From JBKECO01 sp047974745 (lineage in GTDB: Bacteria; Bacillota; Clostridia; Lachnospirales; Lachnospiraceae): DNA of 62,484 nucleotides. The position numbers and the translations under genes were made by a program. The notes beneath the pieces were generated by a model. That model saw nothing but the letters and a program-made list of their open reading frames with translations. It did no database searches and had not been told where the DNA came from. Positions within the stretch are counted from its first letter, which is position 1; each line of letters starts with the position of its first letter. This document shows, in pieces, positions 51,581 to 61,024 of this stretch. The DNA lies in NCBI GenBank assembly GCA_047974745.1, contig JBKECO010000015.1, positions 1 through 62,484 on the forward strand. The letters run 5' to 3'.

Positions 51581-52627
51581 TTTGTGATATTTTTGACGGT
51601 AGATACTCGGGGATTCGTAGTAATATTTTTTAAATTCATGCCGAAAATTGCTTACATCAGTGTATCCAATCATAGTTGCAATTTCAGAAATGGTAAAATC
51701 AGAGTTTGTCAATAATTGGGCAGAGCGGGACATTTTTAGCTTTTTTATATTTTCTCGAAAAGACATTCCGGTATATGTAGTAATGATACGATGCATCTGA
51801 CGCTCACTGTAATTAAAGAAACAAGCCAGTTCCTTTAAGGTAATATCTGTATAATGTTCCTGGATATAACGAAGGATATATGTTATATTTTCATCTATGA
51901 AATCACCGTGTTCATTTGGAATCAGAAAATCTTTTTCATGATAGTTCAGCACCATGATAAAGAAGGCATTAATGATAGAATTGAGCATTCTGTTCTGATA
52001 ACGGGAAGAACGCTGACTTTCATCGTAGGCATATAGAATAAAATTCAAAACATCCATATCTTTGTTTGTCCTGCACAAAAGATATGGGTGTTTTTTGCTG
52101 TGATAGAGAGTTTGGATAAAGAACGTGGAAAAGATATCGGATTCTGAATAAGGAGCTAAAAAGGTTTGCTCAAATGTACTTGATCTTAATAAGATATTTA
52201 ACAAAAGGCAGTCATCTGAAAATGCACTGATCGTATGTTTGGTATTTGGTGTGATAATTATAATATCACCTGGATGCAACTCGATAATTTGACCAGAAAT
52301 AAAATTCTTACACGTTCCCTGAATTAAAATGGCGACTTCAAAAAATGTGTGGGAGTGGAAAATCGGGGGAAGATATCTCATGTGATGGTAAATTGCGACA
52401 TCATGACCTTCTTCAAAGAATTCTGATTCTTTTAAATTACTCGATGAAAAATAGGATATAAAAAAATCTTCCTCATCAGCAATGTCTATAATATCTTTTA
52501 CTACATCAAGTTCAGTCGGGAAGTCCAAATGCCGTTCAGGGTATTTTAAGAAAAGTTCTTTACACTTGGCTTCCATTGGTCGTAGAGTCTCATCATATTC
52601 AATTTTATAATACTGTTCGAAATACAA
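51572..52627 (-). CDS. AraC-family transcriptional regulator, second of three
   Basis: 351 residues with cupin-like ligand domain (FEVAILIQGTCKNF; ELHPGDIIIITPNTKH) and two C-terminal HTHs (TLKELACFFNYSERQMHRII; SEIATMIGYTDVSNFRHEFK). It is divergent from the GH43 gene that begins at 52839, and 211 nt separate them, which is enough for a shared control region. Confidence 0.88.
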   Translation of the reverse strand: MYFEQYYKIEYDETLRPMEAKCKELFLKYPERHLDFPTELDVVKDIIDIADEEDFFISYFSSSNLKESEFFEEGHDVAIYHHMRYLPPIFHSHTFFEVAILIQGTCKNFISGQIIELHPGDIIIITPNTKHTISAFSDDCLLLNILLRSSTFEQTFLAPYSESDIFSTFFIQTLYHSKKHPYLLCRTNKDMDVLNFILYAYDESQRSSRYQNRMLNSIINAFFIMVLNYHEKDFLIPNEHGDFIDENITYILRYIQEHYTDITLKELACFFNYSERQMHRIITTYTGMSFRENIKKLKMSRSAQLLTNSDFTISEIATMIGYTDVSNFRHEFKKYYYESPSIYRQKYHKSQ

Positions 52628-52838
52628 AATAGCACCTGCCTTCTTTGATTAGATTAACTTTACGTAAAAATACTATATACTATATGTGAAAATATAAAAG
52701 GTTTTTTATAAAAAGTCAAATAAATCAATGTCCGAATAGCACCCTGCAGATATGTCCTGTTTCATGTCTTGTATGGAATGGGACAATTGTTAAAATAGAA
52801 AATGTTAATGATAATAAGTTTTGAAGGAGATTTTTAGT

Positions 52839-54182
52839 TTGGAGAATTTTGAAAATAGTAGAAACCCCATATTGCCGATTGAATATCATATTCCCGATAG
52901 TGAAGCGCATGTCATGCCAGATGGTAAACTATATGTATATGGCAGTTATGATGATAGAAGTGATCTGTTCTGCAGTGACCGATATCATGTTGTTTCAACA
53001 GGTGATATGGAGAAATGGACATTACACGAAGTAGCATTGAGAGGACAATCAATTCCTTGGTTCAATGACCCAGATGCAAAAAAATATCCAGGTATTGATT
53101 GGAGCAAACCAACACCTTTCATCAAAAAAATGATGGAAGGAATGGATCTTTCAGGAGAAAAGGATAAATTTGAAATGCAGGAGAAGGGGATGCGACCACC
53201 GATTTTGTTTGCACCAGATGCTGCGTATAAGAAAGAGAAATATTACTTATATTTTTGTATGCCAGATGATAGTGAAGGCGTTTCGGTATCGGATAGACCG
53301 GAAGGACCTTTTACAGATCCGATGCAGCTGCCATGCGGTGGTATTGACCCGGCAATCTTCATAGATGATGATGGACAGGCATATTATTACTGGGGGCAGT
53401 TGTTTTCGCATGGCGTTAAAATGAATGATGATATGATGTCTTTTGATGAAACTAAAATAGTACACGATCTGGTAACAGAAGAGGAGCATTTTTTTCATGA
53501 AGGTTCATCAATGAGAAAAATTGGAGATACATACTATTATGTATATGCGAATATGGAACGTGGAAAACCGACTTCACTGGGATATTCAACAAGTAAGTCA
53601 CCGTTAGGACCATTTAGTTACAAGGGAATTATTATTGATAACGATGGATGCGATCCGGCAAGCTGGAACAATCATGGATCGATAGAGTGCTTTCAAGACC
53701 AGTGGTATGTTTTTTACCATAGATGCAGCCGAGGGGTGCAGCAATACCGAAGATTATGTATTGAACCAATTACGATCCTTGAGGACGGAACTATCGAGGA
53801 AGTCAAAATGACATCACAGGGACCCGGAAAACCTTTTACAAATGGAGAAACAATATATGGATATCAGGCATGTGAACTTCATGGAAAAGTATTTATTGAC
53901 AGACGTGAAAAATATGGTGAAGTTTTAACGAATATTCATGATGGTGATGAAATCATATTCCGTTACATAGCAAGTGAAACAGGGTTTCGAGAGTTTAACG
54001 TGAAAGCAGAAGGATCAGGATGTATAGAGCTGTTTCTAAATAATGAATCCCATGGACTGATTAATATCTTAGATGGAAATCTCCTAGGAGAAGTACCTGT
54101 TATAGAAGCTGGCAGGTATGAGATATGCCTAAGTATACATGACCCAGAGGACTTTACGATTATAGAAATTAATCTCAACTAA
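52839..54182 (+). CDS. GH43-family glycoside hydrolase
   Basis: Five-bladed propeller glycosidase, about 448 residues, with a C-terminal beta-sandwich (IHDGDEIIFRYIASETGF). The catalytic base Asp is in IPDSEAHVMPDGKLYVYGSY, the pKa-modulating Asp in GIDPAIFIDDDGQ, and the acid Glu in FHEGSSMRKIG. There is no signal peptide, so it acts inside the cell on imported arabino- or xylo-oligosaccharides. TTG at 52839 is favoured by AAGGAGA at 52824-52830; an earlier TTG lies at 52821. Confidence 0.88.
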   Translation: MENFENSRNPILPIEYHIPDSEAHVMPDGKLYVYGSYDDRSDLFCSDRYHVVSTGDMEKWTLHEVALRGQSIPWFNDPDAKKYPGIDWSKPTPFIKKMMEGMDLSGEKDKFEMQEKGMRPPILFAPDAAYKKEKYYLYFCMPDDSEGVSVSDRPEGPFTDPMQLPCGGIDPAIFIDDDGQAYYYWGQLFSHGVKMNDDMMSFDETKIVHDLVTEEEHFFHEGSSMRKIGDTYYYVYANMERGKPTSLGYSTSKSPLGPFSYKGIIIDNDGCDPASWNNHGSIECFQDQWYVFYHRCSRGVQQYRRLCIEPITILEDGTIEEVKMTSQGPGKPFTNGETIYGYQACELHGKVFIDRREKYGEVLTNIHDGDEIIFRYIASETGFREFNVKAEGSGCIELFLNNESHGLINILDGNLLGEVPVIEAGRYEICLSIHDPEDFTIIEINLN

Positions 54183-54184
54183 AA

Positions 54185-55300
54185 TTAATGTTCAATTTTA
54201 TGTTCATAATACAGTTTTCGATATTGTTGTGGTGAATACATATATTTTTTCTTAAAGGTACGTGAAAAATGATCAGCAGAATGATAACCGATAAGTTCTG
54301 AAATTTCTGCTATGGATAAATCTGTATTTTTTAAATACGAAATACTATCGTTCATTTTCAAATTAGTTACAAGATCAGTAAAAGTGGAGCCTGTGTTTTG
54401 ATTTATTAAACAGCTTAGATGGGATTCATTATAATTGAACAGAGTAGCAAGATCTTTTAACTTCAGATCTTTATAATTATGCTGGATATACTGTAACACT
54501 AAAGAAAAATCCGAAATCAGACTGTAGTTATAAAAATTCATTGTCTTATTATAATTTCGTAAAAGATTGGAGAAAAGGAGGTTGATCCAGCTACTGCATC
54601 CAATATTAGAATACGAATCGGCCGTATGGTTTTCCACAAATAGATTCTTAAGAATTAATTTGATTTCATCAGTGTTGTCTGTATAAAACAGCAGATAGTT
54701 GGATGAAGACTGCTCCGATAAAAGTGTCCTAAAAAAGCTGGACAAAAGATCCCTTTGAGAAATTAAGGAAAAAAAGGCGGTATCAAGAGTGCTTCTTCGA
54801 ATGGCGATCGTAAGAACAATGGAAGAGTGATCGTCAACACTGATTTCATGATTAGACATTGGTGAAATAATGCACAACTCACCTTCATTTAAGGTGAGCA
54901 GTTCTTTCTCGAAGCGGAGACTGCAATTACCCTTATATACGTAACAAAGTTCAAAATAATTATGGGAATGTATGGTGTCATTAATAAAGTTAAAATGTTT
55001 ATAGACAAATACATCATGGTCATTCGGAAGAATATCAGACTCAAATATATGATGATCAGCAGATTTTCCAATGAATGGAGACACATGAACTGGCATCTGG
55101 TCTAGTAATTCAGAAAATGCGTCATCGGTTAAAACGGAACTTATGGAACAATGTGTGATCTGGGGAAGGGAATCAAGACACTCCCCTTTCTGGTATAGCT
55201 TTATTAATGCACTAATAAAGTTCAATTTTTTGTTGGTTTTTAAATAAAAATCGGATAGTTCAACTTGTATAAGTTTGGTTGTTGCGTAATAATCCTCCAT
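54185..55300 (-). CDS. AraC-family transcriptional regulator, third of three
   Basis: 371 residues from the start used here. The ATG at 55300 has GGAGGTG upstream; the longer frame to 55522 adds a spurious hydrophobic tail. It has a cupin-like domain (FELCYVYKGNCSLRFEKELL; NEGELCIISPMSNHEI) and two HTHs (KLKDLATLFNYNESHLSCLI; AEISELIGYHSADHFSRTFK). It is divergent from the GH43-like gene at 55447 and its last codon is 2 nt from the GH43 gene at 52839-54182. Confidence 0.88.
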   Translation of the reverse strand: MEDYYATTKLIQVELSDFYLKTNKKLNFISALIKLYQKGECLDSLPQITHCSISSVLTDDAFSELLDQMPVHVSPFIGKSADHHIFESDILPNDHDVFVYKHFNFINDTIHSHNYFELCYVYKGNCSLRFEKELLTLNEGELCIISPMSNHEISVDDHSSIVLTIAIRRSTLDTAFFSLISQRDLLSSFFRTLLSEQSSSNYLLFYTDNTDEIKLILKNLFVENHTADSYSNIGCSSWINLLFSNLLRNYNKTMNFYNYSLISDFSLVLQYIQHNYKDLKLKDLATLFNYNESHLSCLINQNTGSTFTDLVTNLKMNDSISYLKNTDLSIAEISELIGYHSADHFSRTFKKKYMYSPQQYRKLYYEHKIEH

Positions 55301-55446
55301 AATATGCACCTCCGTGGTGTTTTTAATATAACAGCAACGAAAATTATTGCAAGACAAATCACCAATGATATGTCGGATATCACAATGATTACTACATGGA
55401 TAAAAAAGAATACTGATGATATGATTTTTGGAAAGGAGGAATAGAT

Positions 55447-56322
55447 ATGCTGTTAAACGAAATAAATATAAGAGATCCATATATGCTTTTACATGAGGAC
55501 GTATATTATCTGTACGGCACAAGAAGTGCTACGACCTGGGGTGAGGCAGACGGGTTTGATGCCTATTCCAGTGAAGATCTGATTCACTGGGACGGACCGG
55601 TCGAAATTTTTCACAAGGGAGAAAACTTCTGGGCAGATCGCTGTTACTGGGCACCAGAGTGCTATTTTTATAAAGGTTCTTTTTATCTGGTTACAACATT
55701 TGCATCTGAAACAAAAAATATGGGAGTACAGATCTTAAAGTCAGATTCTCCATTAGGACCATTTGAAATATATAGTGACGGACCAATTACACCCAAGGAA
55801 TGGAAGTGTCTGGACGGAACAATATATTTTAATAAAAAGGGAAAACCTTTCATGATCTTTGGGCATTCCTTTCAGGACGATCCAAAGGGCGAAATGTATG
55901 CAGTCGAATTGCGAGAAGATTTAAAGACAACAGTGGGGGAACCGAAACTGCTTTTTTATGCATCTGATGCAAAATGGGCAAAGCCGATTCCTTTTGCAAA
56001 ACAAGAATTCGGGATAGAGGGTGATGTCTTTTTTGTGGATGGACCATGCCTGTACCATACCAGCGAAGGAGAACTAAGAATGTTCTGGTCAAGCTGGGGA
56101 GAACATGGTTATGCTGTGGGGGTCGCATATTCTGATAATGGAGATATCGATGGAAAATGGAACCATAAAGATCGTCCATTCTTTTCAGAAAATGGTGGTC
56201 ATGGCATGATTTTTAAGAATAAGAAGATGGAACTGTTCTATCTTTTGCATAACCCCAATGATCTATATATGGAAAGACCACATTTAATCAAGATGGATAA
56301 CGCTATGTTAAACATAATTTAA
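55447..56322 (+). CDS. GH43-like glycoside hydrolase, short form
   Basis: 291 residues forming a five-bladed propeller without an extra domain. The base Asp is in NIRDPYMLLHEDVYYLYGT, and the blade motifs are WAPECYFYKGSFYLVTT and CLDGTIYFNKKGKPFMIFGH. The acid Glu is probably in VFFVDGPCLYHTSEGEL. GGAAAGGAGG precedes the ATG. It is followed after 25 nt by a GPH-type transporter gene, so the pair probably handle the same oligosaccharide. Confidence 0.83.
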   Translation: MLLNEINIRDPYMLLHEDVYYLYGTRSATTWGEADGFDAYSSEDLIHWDGPVEIFHKGENFWADRCYWAPECYFYKGSFYLVTTFASETKNMGVQILKSDSPLGPFEIYSDGPITPKEWKCLDGTIYFNKKGKPFMIFGHSFQDDPKGEMYAVELREDLKTTVGEPKLLFYASDAKWAKPIPFAKQEFGIEGDVFFVDGPCLYHTSEGELRMFWSSWGEHGYAVGVAYSDNGDIDGKWNHKDRPFFSENGGHGMIFKNKKMELFYLLHNPNDLYMERPHLIKMDNAMLNII

Positions 56323-56347
56323 TTTAATTCAGGGAGGGAATATTACT

Positions 56348-57750
56348 ATGGGAACAGAACAAAGTATTGCATTGGAAATGGAAGGAATCAGCAGGAACAA
56401 AGAAGAGAAAAAATAAGTAAGAAAACCGTTTGGAGTTATGCCTTATCACAAGGCGGTGGGTTCATGCTGATACAGGCGACAATTGCCAGTTATTTTGCAT
56501 TATTTATGACGGACACCTTTATGGTTCCTGCCGCAGCTGCATCAGTCATCATGTTCTTTGCTACGTTGTGGGATGCAATCAATGATCCAATTATGGGAGG
56601 AATTTGTGATCGCACAAGATCAAAATGGGGAAGATATAGACCATATCTCTTATTTATCCCGATTTTGTTAACGATCGTGACATATTTTTTGTTTTTAAAC
56701 CCGCAAGGATTGACAGATAGTCAGAAGATTGCCTATATTACGGTATTTTATGTATTGTATGGAATGTTGACGACTGCACTAACAATGCCTCAGATGGCAT
56801 TACTTCCTACATTGACAAAAAGTGACAATGAAAGAAACCAAATGGTAACACTTGGTGTAATCATGGTAGCAGTGTCTTTTACAATTGCTTCATCTTTTAC
56901 AACAAATTTTGTTTCGTTCTTTGGGGGAAGCTATGCTCCACTCATGCTGATATATGGAGCACTCGCAATTATTGCAAATCTTCTTCTATTTAAAAATTCA
57001 AAAGAAAGATTTCTGGAAAAAACAGAAAAAAGAAGTGTGGTTGATGATTTAAAGATTTTATTCAGACATAAAGAGCTGCTATCGATTTTAATCGTATGGT
57101 GTATGGCGTCTCTCGGTTATGGACTGATGTTCTCGTCATCCGTTTATTACATCATGTACTATATGGTCAGACCGGATCTGATTCCAATGTATATGCTGAC
57201 ACTATCTGTCGGAGCACTGGTATCTATGATGATCATTATGCCTTTGTTTTTACGTTTATTCAAATCCGCTGAAAAGGTACTACAGGTCTCACAGACAATT
57301 GCATTAGTGTGTTATATCATGCTATTTATAGTTGGAAGAAATAGTCTGATACTGTTGTTTGTATTATCATTTATTGCAACTGCGACAGCGTCAATGGAAC
57401 AGGGCCTTATCAATATTTTACTTAACGATACCATTGATTATATTCAGCTGACAGAAAAAGTAAGCATCAATGGAATGCTGGCAGCAATCAAAGGATTTGC
57501 ATATAAATGCGGAACAACTTTAACTTCATCTGGAATCCTAGCGGTACTTGCATTGACAGGATATATCGCTGGTGCTGTTGGACATCAGCCTGAATCAGCA
57601 ATGATCGGAATCAATATACTACGATTTGCATTGCCGGCAGCGACATGCATCATTATTATTGTCTGCCTCATGTTTTATCCGATTAGAAAATATAAAGCTG
57701 AAATTGAAGAGATGAAGAGAAATATGACTGCAAATGACGAAGAGGTGTAA
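56348..57750 (+). pseudogene. GPH-family sugar symporter, frameshifted at an A6 tract
   Basis: Glycoside-pentoside-hexuronide cation symporter with about 12 helices; WDAINDPIMGGICDRTRSKWG is the family motif. The natural start is ATG 56348 (GGGAGGG upstream). That frame stops after 22 codons at 56414, immediately after six A (56408-56413). Adding one A would join it to the downstream frame and give a smooth N-terminus (RNKEEKK then ISKKTVWSYALSQGGG). The long downstream frame begins only at 56464 without a ribosome site and would lack helix one. It is either a recent inactivation, a slippage switch or a sequencing error. Confidence 0.75.
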
Positions 57751-57755
57751 TAATA

Positions 57756-57943
57756 ATGAAAAAGCAAGTATACAATCCATATCTGCCATTATGAGAATAT
57801 ATACCCGATGGAGAACCACATGTATTTGATGACAGAGTGTACGTGTATGGTTCTCATGACAAGGAAAATGGAGACTTGTTTTGTCTGCTAGATTATGTTT
57901 GCTATTCGGCACCAGTATCTGATCTGAGTGACTGGAGATATAA
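57756..57943 (+). pseudogene. GH43 glycosidase, 5' fragment with an internal stop
   Basis: Starts 5 nt after the transporter stop. It reads MKKQVYNPYLPL, then TGA at 57792-57794, then EYIPDGEPHVFDDRVYVYGS and SAPVSDLSDWRY. This is the first blade of a GH43 enzyme related to the one at 52839; a Trp (TGG) is expected where the TGA stands. The frame is then cut by the insertion sequence that begins near 57944, and the rest of the gene is not found to its right. Confidence 0.7.
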
Positions 57944-57972
57944 TCTTAACTTCCGCAATAATTAACACTCAA
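57944..57972 (+). repeat. Left terminal inverted repeat of the IS element
   Basis: Two 11-bp blocks (57944-57954, 57962-57972) match the right end exactly in inverted orientation. Confidence 0.75.
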
Positions 57973-58113
57973 TAAATTATGACTCAATCCTAATGCATGA
58001 AAACCCGCATAAAATCAAGGGAAATGGCGTTCCTGCTTGTATTTTTTATCAAAATATGGCATAATAATAAAGGGGTAATTAACCCTCGATTATTGAGAGG
58101 AGAAGTGCCATAT

Positions 58114-59868
58114 ATGTATTTGGATTGCCAAGTGAAAATCCCTAAAACGGATGGAAAGATTACGAAAAAAACAATCAAGGGAACGACGTATATTTACTAT
58201 GAGTACGCACGAGTTTATTTGAAGGATAAAAAATATAATACGCCAAAGCGAATCTGTGTAGGAAAACAAGTTCTTGGGCAGCCGTCACTGATGCTGCCTA
58301 ATGACAAGTTTTTAAAGACATTTCCACAGGAAAAATTACCAGAAGAGAAAAGCAATTACAGAAGTGGCTGCCTGCGCATTGGTGCGTATATTGTGCTACG
58401 GAAGATTATTTCAGATTATAAATTAGATTTGATTCTTGCCCGCATTCTCGGAAAGGATGCCGGATTATTTCTGGATTTAGCTGTATATTCGATTATTACA
58501 GAGGATAATGCAGGACAATATTATCCGGATTATGCGTTCAATCATCCACTTATGACGGATGACATGAGAATATATAGCGACTCGAAGGTATCGGACTTTC
58601 TTGCTAAAACTACAATAGAACAACGGATTCTGTTCTTGAACGAATGGAACGAAAAGAGAGATCATAGAGAGAAAATCTACATTTCCTACGACTCAACCAA
58701 TAAGAACAGCCAAGCGGGTGAAATCGATATGGTGGAGTTTGGACATCCCAAGGATAATCAAGGGAAGGAAATCTTTAACTTCTCAATTGCCTATGACCGG
58801 AACAACAGGGAACCTTTGTATTACGAAGCATATCCGGGAAGCATTGTTGATATCTCACAGCTCAAATACACGCTGGAAAAAGCCAAGGGATACGGTTATA
58901 AAAAGGTTGGATTTATTCTTGACCGAGGATATTTTGACAAAGAAAACATTCAGTTTATGGATGCAAATGGGTACGATTTTGTAATCATGGTCAAAGGAAT
59001 GAAGAAATTAGTCAGAGAAGTGGTCTTACAGGCTCGTGGGACATTTGAGGATGACCGCAGAAATAGTATTCGCTCATATAAAGTCAGTGGAACAACAATC
59101 AGACGCAAGTTATATGCGGATGATGACAGAGAACGATATATTCATATTTATTTTAACGACAGCAAGAAGAAAGCTGAGCGAGAAAAATTTGAAGATAAGA
59201 TAGATCGGATGGGGAAGAAACTTAAGGAGTGCATGGGCGAATCGATTCATCCTGGAGGTGAATATAAGAAATACTTTGATTTGGTGTTCTGGCATCCAGG
59301 GCTTGAAGATGAAAAATTCATGTCAGGGATAGAATTAACAGATGTAATCAATGAAGAAATAAAGTTTTGTGGATACTTTGTCATTGTGACATCAGGAAAG
59401 CTGAGCGCTGAGGAGGCACTTAATCTGTATAAGAGTAGAGATGAATCCGAAAAATTATTTTGCGGTGAAAAATCCTACCTTGGAGCAAGAAGTGAGCGTG
59501 TATACACAAATGAATCCATTGATACGAAGTTGTTTGTTGAGTTCGTATCAACGATTATTCGAAGCAAAATGTATACGCTGCTAAAAGATGAAATGGTCAG
59601 GCAGGAACGAAAACAGAACTATATGACCGTTCCAGCAGCAATCAAGGAACTGGAAAAGATTGAAATGCTAAAAGGAGCGGATAACGAATATAGACTTGAT
59701 TATGCGGTAACCGCCACTCAAAAAGCAATACTGAAAGCATTTGGAATGACTGCTTCTTATATTCAAAATCAGGCGAATTCATTTAGTTCGGATCTTTTCA
59801 GAATAGAAAAAGAAGCATTTGAAAAAGCCTCATTTTTAGCAAATGCAAATGATGATACGGAGGAATAA
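58114..59868 (+). CDS. DDE transposase, IS4 superfamily, IS1634-like
   Basis: About 584 residues. The first catalytic Asp is in ISYDSTNKNSQ, the second in FILDRGYFDKENI, and the Glu in the signature Y-x2-R-x3-E-x6-K, seen as YKSRDESEKLF then CGEK. This signature is diagnostic of the IS4 superfamily. ATG 58114 has GAGAGGAG about 10 nt upstream; the upstream in-frame start at 57997 has no ribosome site. The gene lies inside the inverted repeats and is followed closely by two small genes, so all three are probably cotranscribed. Confidence 0.88.
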   Translation: MYLDCQVKIPKTDGKITKKTIKGTTYIYYEYARVYLKDKKYNTPKRICVGKQVLGQPSLMLPNDKFLKTFPQEKLPEEKSNYRSGCLRIGAYIVLRKIISDYKLDLILARILGKDAGLFLDLAVYSIITEDNAGQYYPDYAFNHPLMTDDMRIYSDSKVSDFLAKTTIEQRILFLNEWNEKRDHREKIYISYDSTNKNSQAGEIDMVEFGHPKDNQGKEIFNFSIAYDRNNREPLYYEAYPGSIVDISQLKYTLEKAKGYGYKKVGFILDRGYFDKENIQFMDANGYDFVIMVKGMKKLVREVVLQARGTFEDDRRNSIRSYKVSGTTIRRKLYADDDRERYIHIYFNDSKKKAEREKFEDKIDRMGKKLKECMGESIHPGGEYKKYFDLVFWHPGLEDEKFMSGIELTDVINEEIKFCGYFVIVTSGKLSAEEALNLYKSRDESEKLFCGEKSYLGARSERVYTNESIDTKLFVEFVSTIIRSKMYTLLKDEMVRQERKQNYMTVPAAIKELEKIEMLKGADNEYRLDYAVTATQKAILKAFGMTASYIQNQANSFSSDLFRIEKEAFEKASFLANANDDTEE

Positions 59869-59871
59869 AGG

Positions 59872-60090
59872 ATGGCAAGAAGAACAATTTCCCTGGATGA
59901 GAAGATTGAAAAAGCACAGAAAGAAGTTGCGTCAACAAAGAGTAAATACGATTTTGCAGTTGAAGAATTTAACAAGCTTTTAAAGAAAAGACAGGAGTTT
60001 AAGAAACAGGAATTATTGAGAGCCTTTGAAGCCAGTCCAAAAACTTATGATGAGATAATACAATTTCTCTCTAGCGAAAAAGTGGAGTAA
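59872..60090 (+). CDS. Small helical passenger protein (DUF4315-like)
   Basis: 72 residues, highly charged, predicted to be one long coiled coil (LDEKIEKAQKEVASTKSKYD) and a C-terminal helix (SPKTYDEIIQFLSS). It resembles DUF4315/ErpK-like proteins of conjugative elements. It begins 3 nt after the transposase stop and lies inside the inverted repeats. It may regulate transposition; the function is not established. Confidence 0.65.
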   Translation: MARRTISLDEKIEKAQKEVASTKSKYDFAVEEFNKLLKKRQEFKKQELLRAFEASPKTYDEIIQFLSSEKVE

Positions 60091-60094
60091 TGAA

Positions 60095-60307
60095 ATGAGT
60101 GATGCATATGAAGAACTCGGACGAATTATGGGTGAATTGGAGTTCGCTGAAATTGAATTGGAATCAATGATTTTAAATGGAAAAAACGACAAAGCAAATC
60201 GATGTCTGCGGGAGTCCATTGCTGAAATAAAGCATGCTTTATCGGATGTGTCAGATGCCCTATTTGAAGTATCAACATCTCCTTACGATGGTGATGATTT
60301 TGCCTAG
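60095..60307 (+). CDS. Small acidic passenger protein, unknown
   Basis: 70 residues, helical, acidic (YEELGRIMGELEFAEIELES; SIAEIKHALSDVSDALFEVS). I do not recognise the family. It starts 4 nt after the previous gene, also within the inverted repeats. Its opposite charge to the first small protein suggests that the two may interact. Confidence 0.55.
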   Translation: MSDAYEELGRIMGELEFAEIELESMILNGKNDKANRCLRESIAEIKHALSDVSDALFEVSTSPYDGDDFA

Positions 60308-60326
60308 AAATTACGATGAAATAGAT

Positions 60327-60356
60327 TTGAGTGTTAAAAAAGTCAGGAAGTTAAGA
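60327..60356 (-). repeat. Right terminal inverted repeat of the IS element
   Basis: Blocks ttgagtgttaa (60327-60337) and ggaagttaaga (60346-60356), exact complements of the left-end blocks. Confidence 0.75.
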
Positions 60357-60379
60357 AAAAAATGAGTGATATAATAATC

Positions 60380-60403
60380 TAAAGGAAACGATAGTTTCCT
60401 TTA
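60380..60403. promoter_or_regulatory. Operator of the LexA-like gene
   Basis: Perfect inverted repeat with 10-bp arms, taaaggaaac and gtttccttta, separated by gata. It lies 18 nt before the start codon and just after a TATAAT box (60370-60375), so it fits autorepression. Confidence 0.8.
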
Positions 60404-60421
60404 GAAAGGAGCGGTGAGATT

Positions 60422-61024
60422 ATGAGACATAAGTCAGTGGAGAGAATGAATTCCATGAAACAGTATGTAGATGACTATTATTTTAAACACCGCCGTTTTC
60501 CTTCAACAAGTGAAATCGCTTGTGAAATGGGAATTGTTAAGAGTACTGCTTATAAGTATTTAGTAGCTATGGATGAGAGTGGAATACTTAAATACGATGG
60601 TAAGGAGATACTTACTGACAAGATCCAGAAAGTCAATACAGATACTACTCATGTTGCAGTCCTTGGCTCAATCTCATGCGGAATCCCACAGCTCGAGGAA
60701 GAGTATATAGAGGAATATGTGACATTACCAGTATCAATGTTTGGCAAAGGAGAATTCTTTATATTAAGAGCAAATGGAAAATCCATGATTGAGGCTGGAA
60801 TTAATGATGGTGATTTGGTAGTCATTAGAAAACAGAATGAAGCAAAAGATGGACAGATCGTTGTAGCTCTAATTGAAAATGAGAATACCTTGAAGCGGTT
60901 TTATCTTGATAAGGAAAAGAAATGTATTAGGTTACATCCTGAGAATCATACAATGGAAGATATTATTGTTTCAAATTGTGAAATTCAAGGTGTGGCAGTT
61001 CATGTAATTATAGCGTTGGAATAA
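60422..61024 (+). CDS. LexA-like SOS-type repressor, S24 peptidase
   Basis: 200 residues: N-terminal winged HTH (PSTSEIACEMGIVKSTAYKY) and a C-terminal self-cleaving peptidase domain. The cleavage bond is Cys86-Gly87 in GSISCGIP (Ala-Gly in E. coli). The catalytic Ser121 is in NGKSMIEAG and Lys158 in ENTLKRFY. All essential residues are present. It binds the perfect palindrome before its own start. It may be the host LexA or the repressor of an integrated element; the XRE regulator and small zinc-ribbon gene downstream favour the latter. Confidence 0.85.
   Translation: MRHKSVERMNSMKQYVDDYYFKHRRFPSTSEIACEMGIVKSTAYKYLVAMDESGILKYDGKEILTDKIQKVNTDTTHVAVLGSISCGIPQLEEEYIEEYVTLPVSMFGKGEFFILRANGKSMIEAGINDGDLVVIRKQNEAKDGQIVVALIENENTLKRFYLDKEKKCIRLHPENHTMEDIIVSNCEIQGVAVHVIIALE

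Larger units (their letters stand above)
57944..60356 (+). mobile_element. IS4-superfamily (IS1634-like) element with two passenger genes
   Basis: About 2.4 kb, bounded by inverted repeats made of two blocks: tcttaacttcc (57944-57954) and ttaacactcaa (57962-57972) at the left, and their exact complements at 60346-60356 and 60327-60337 at the right. The spacers are 7 and 8 nt. Three genes are read in one direction: a transposase and two small ORFs. No convincing target-site duplication is visible. Confidence 0.7.

Noticed and set aside
60366..60375. Possible target-site duplication gatataat at the right of the IS element, matching 57936-57943
   Set aside because: It does not abut the inverted repeat on the right (about 11 nt away) and is AT-rich with a TATAAT promoter box, so the match is probably chance.
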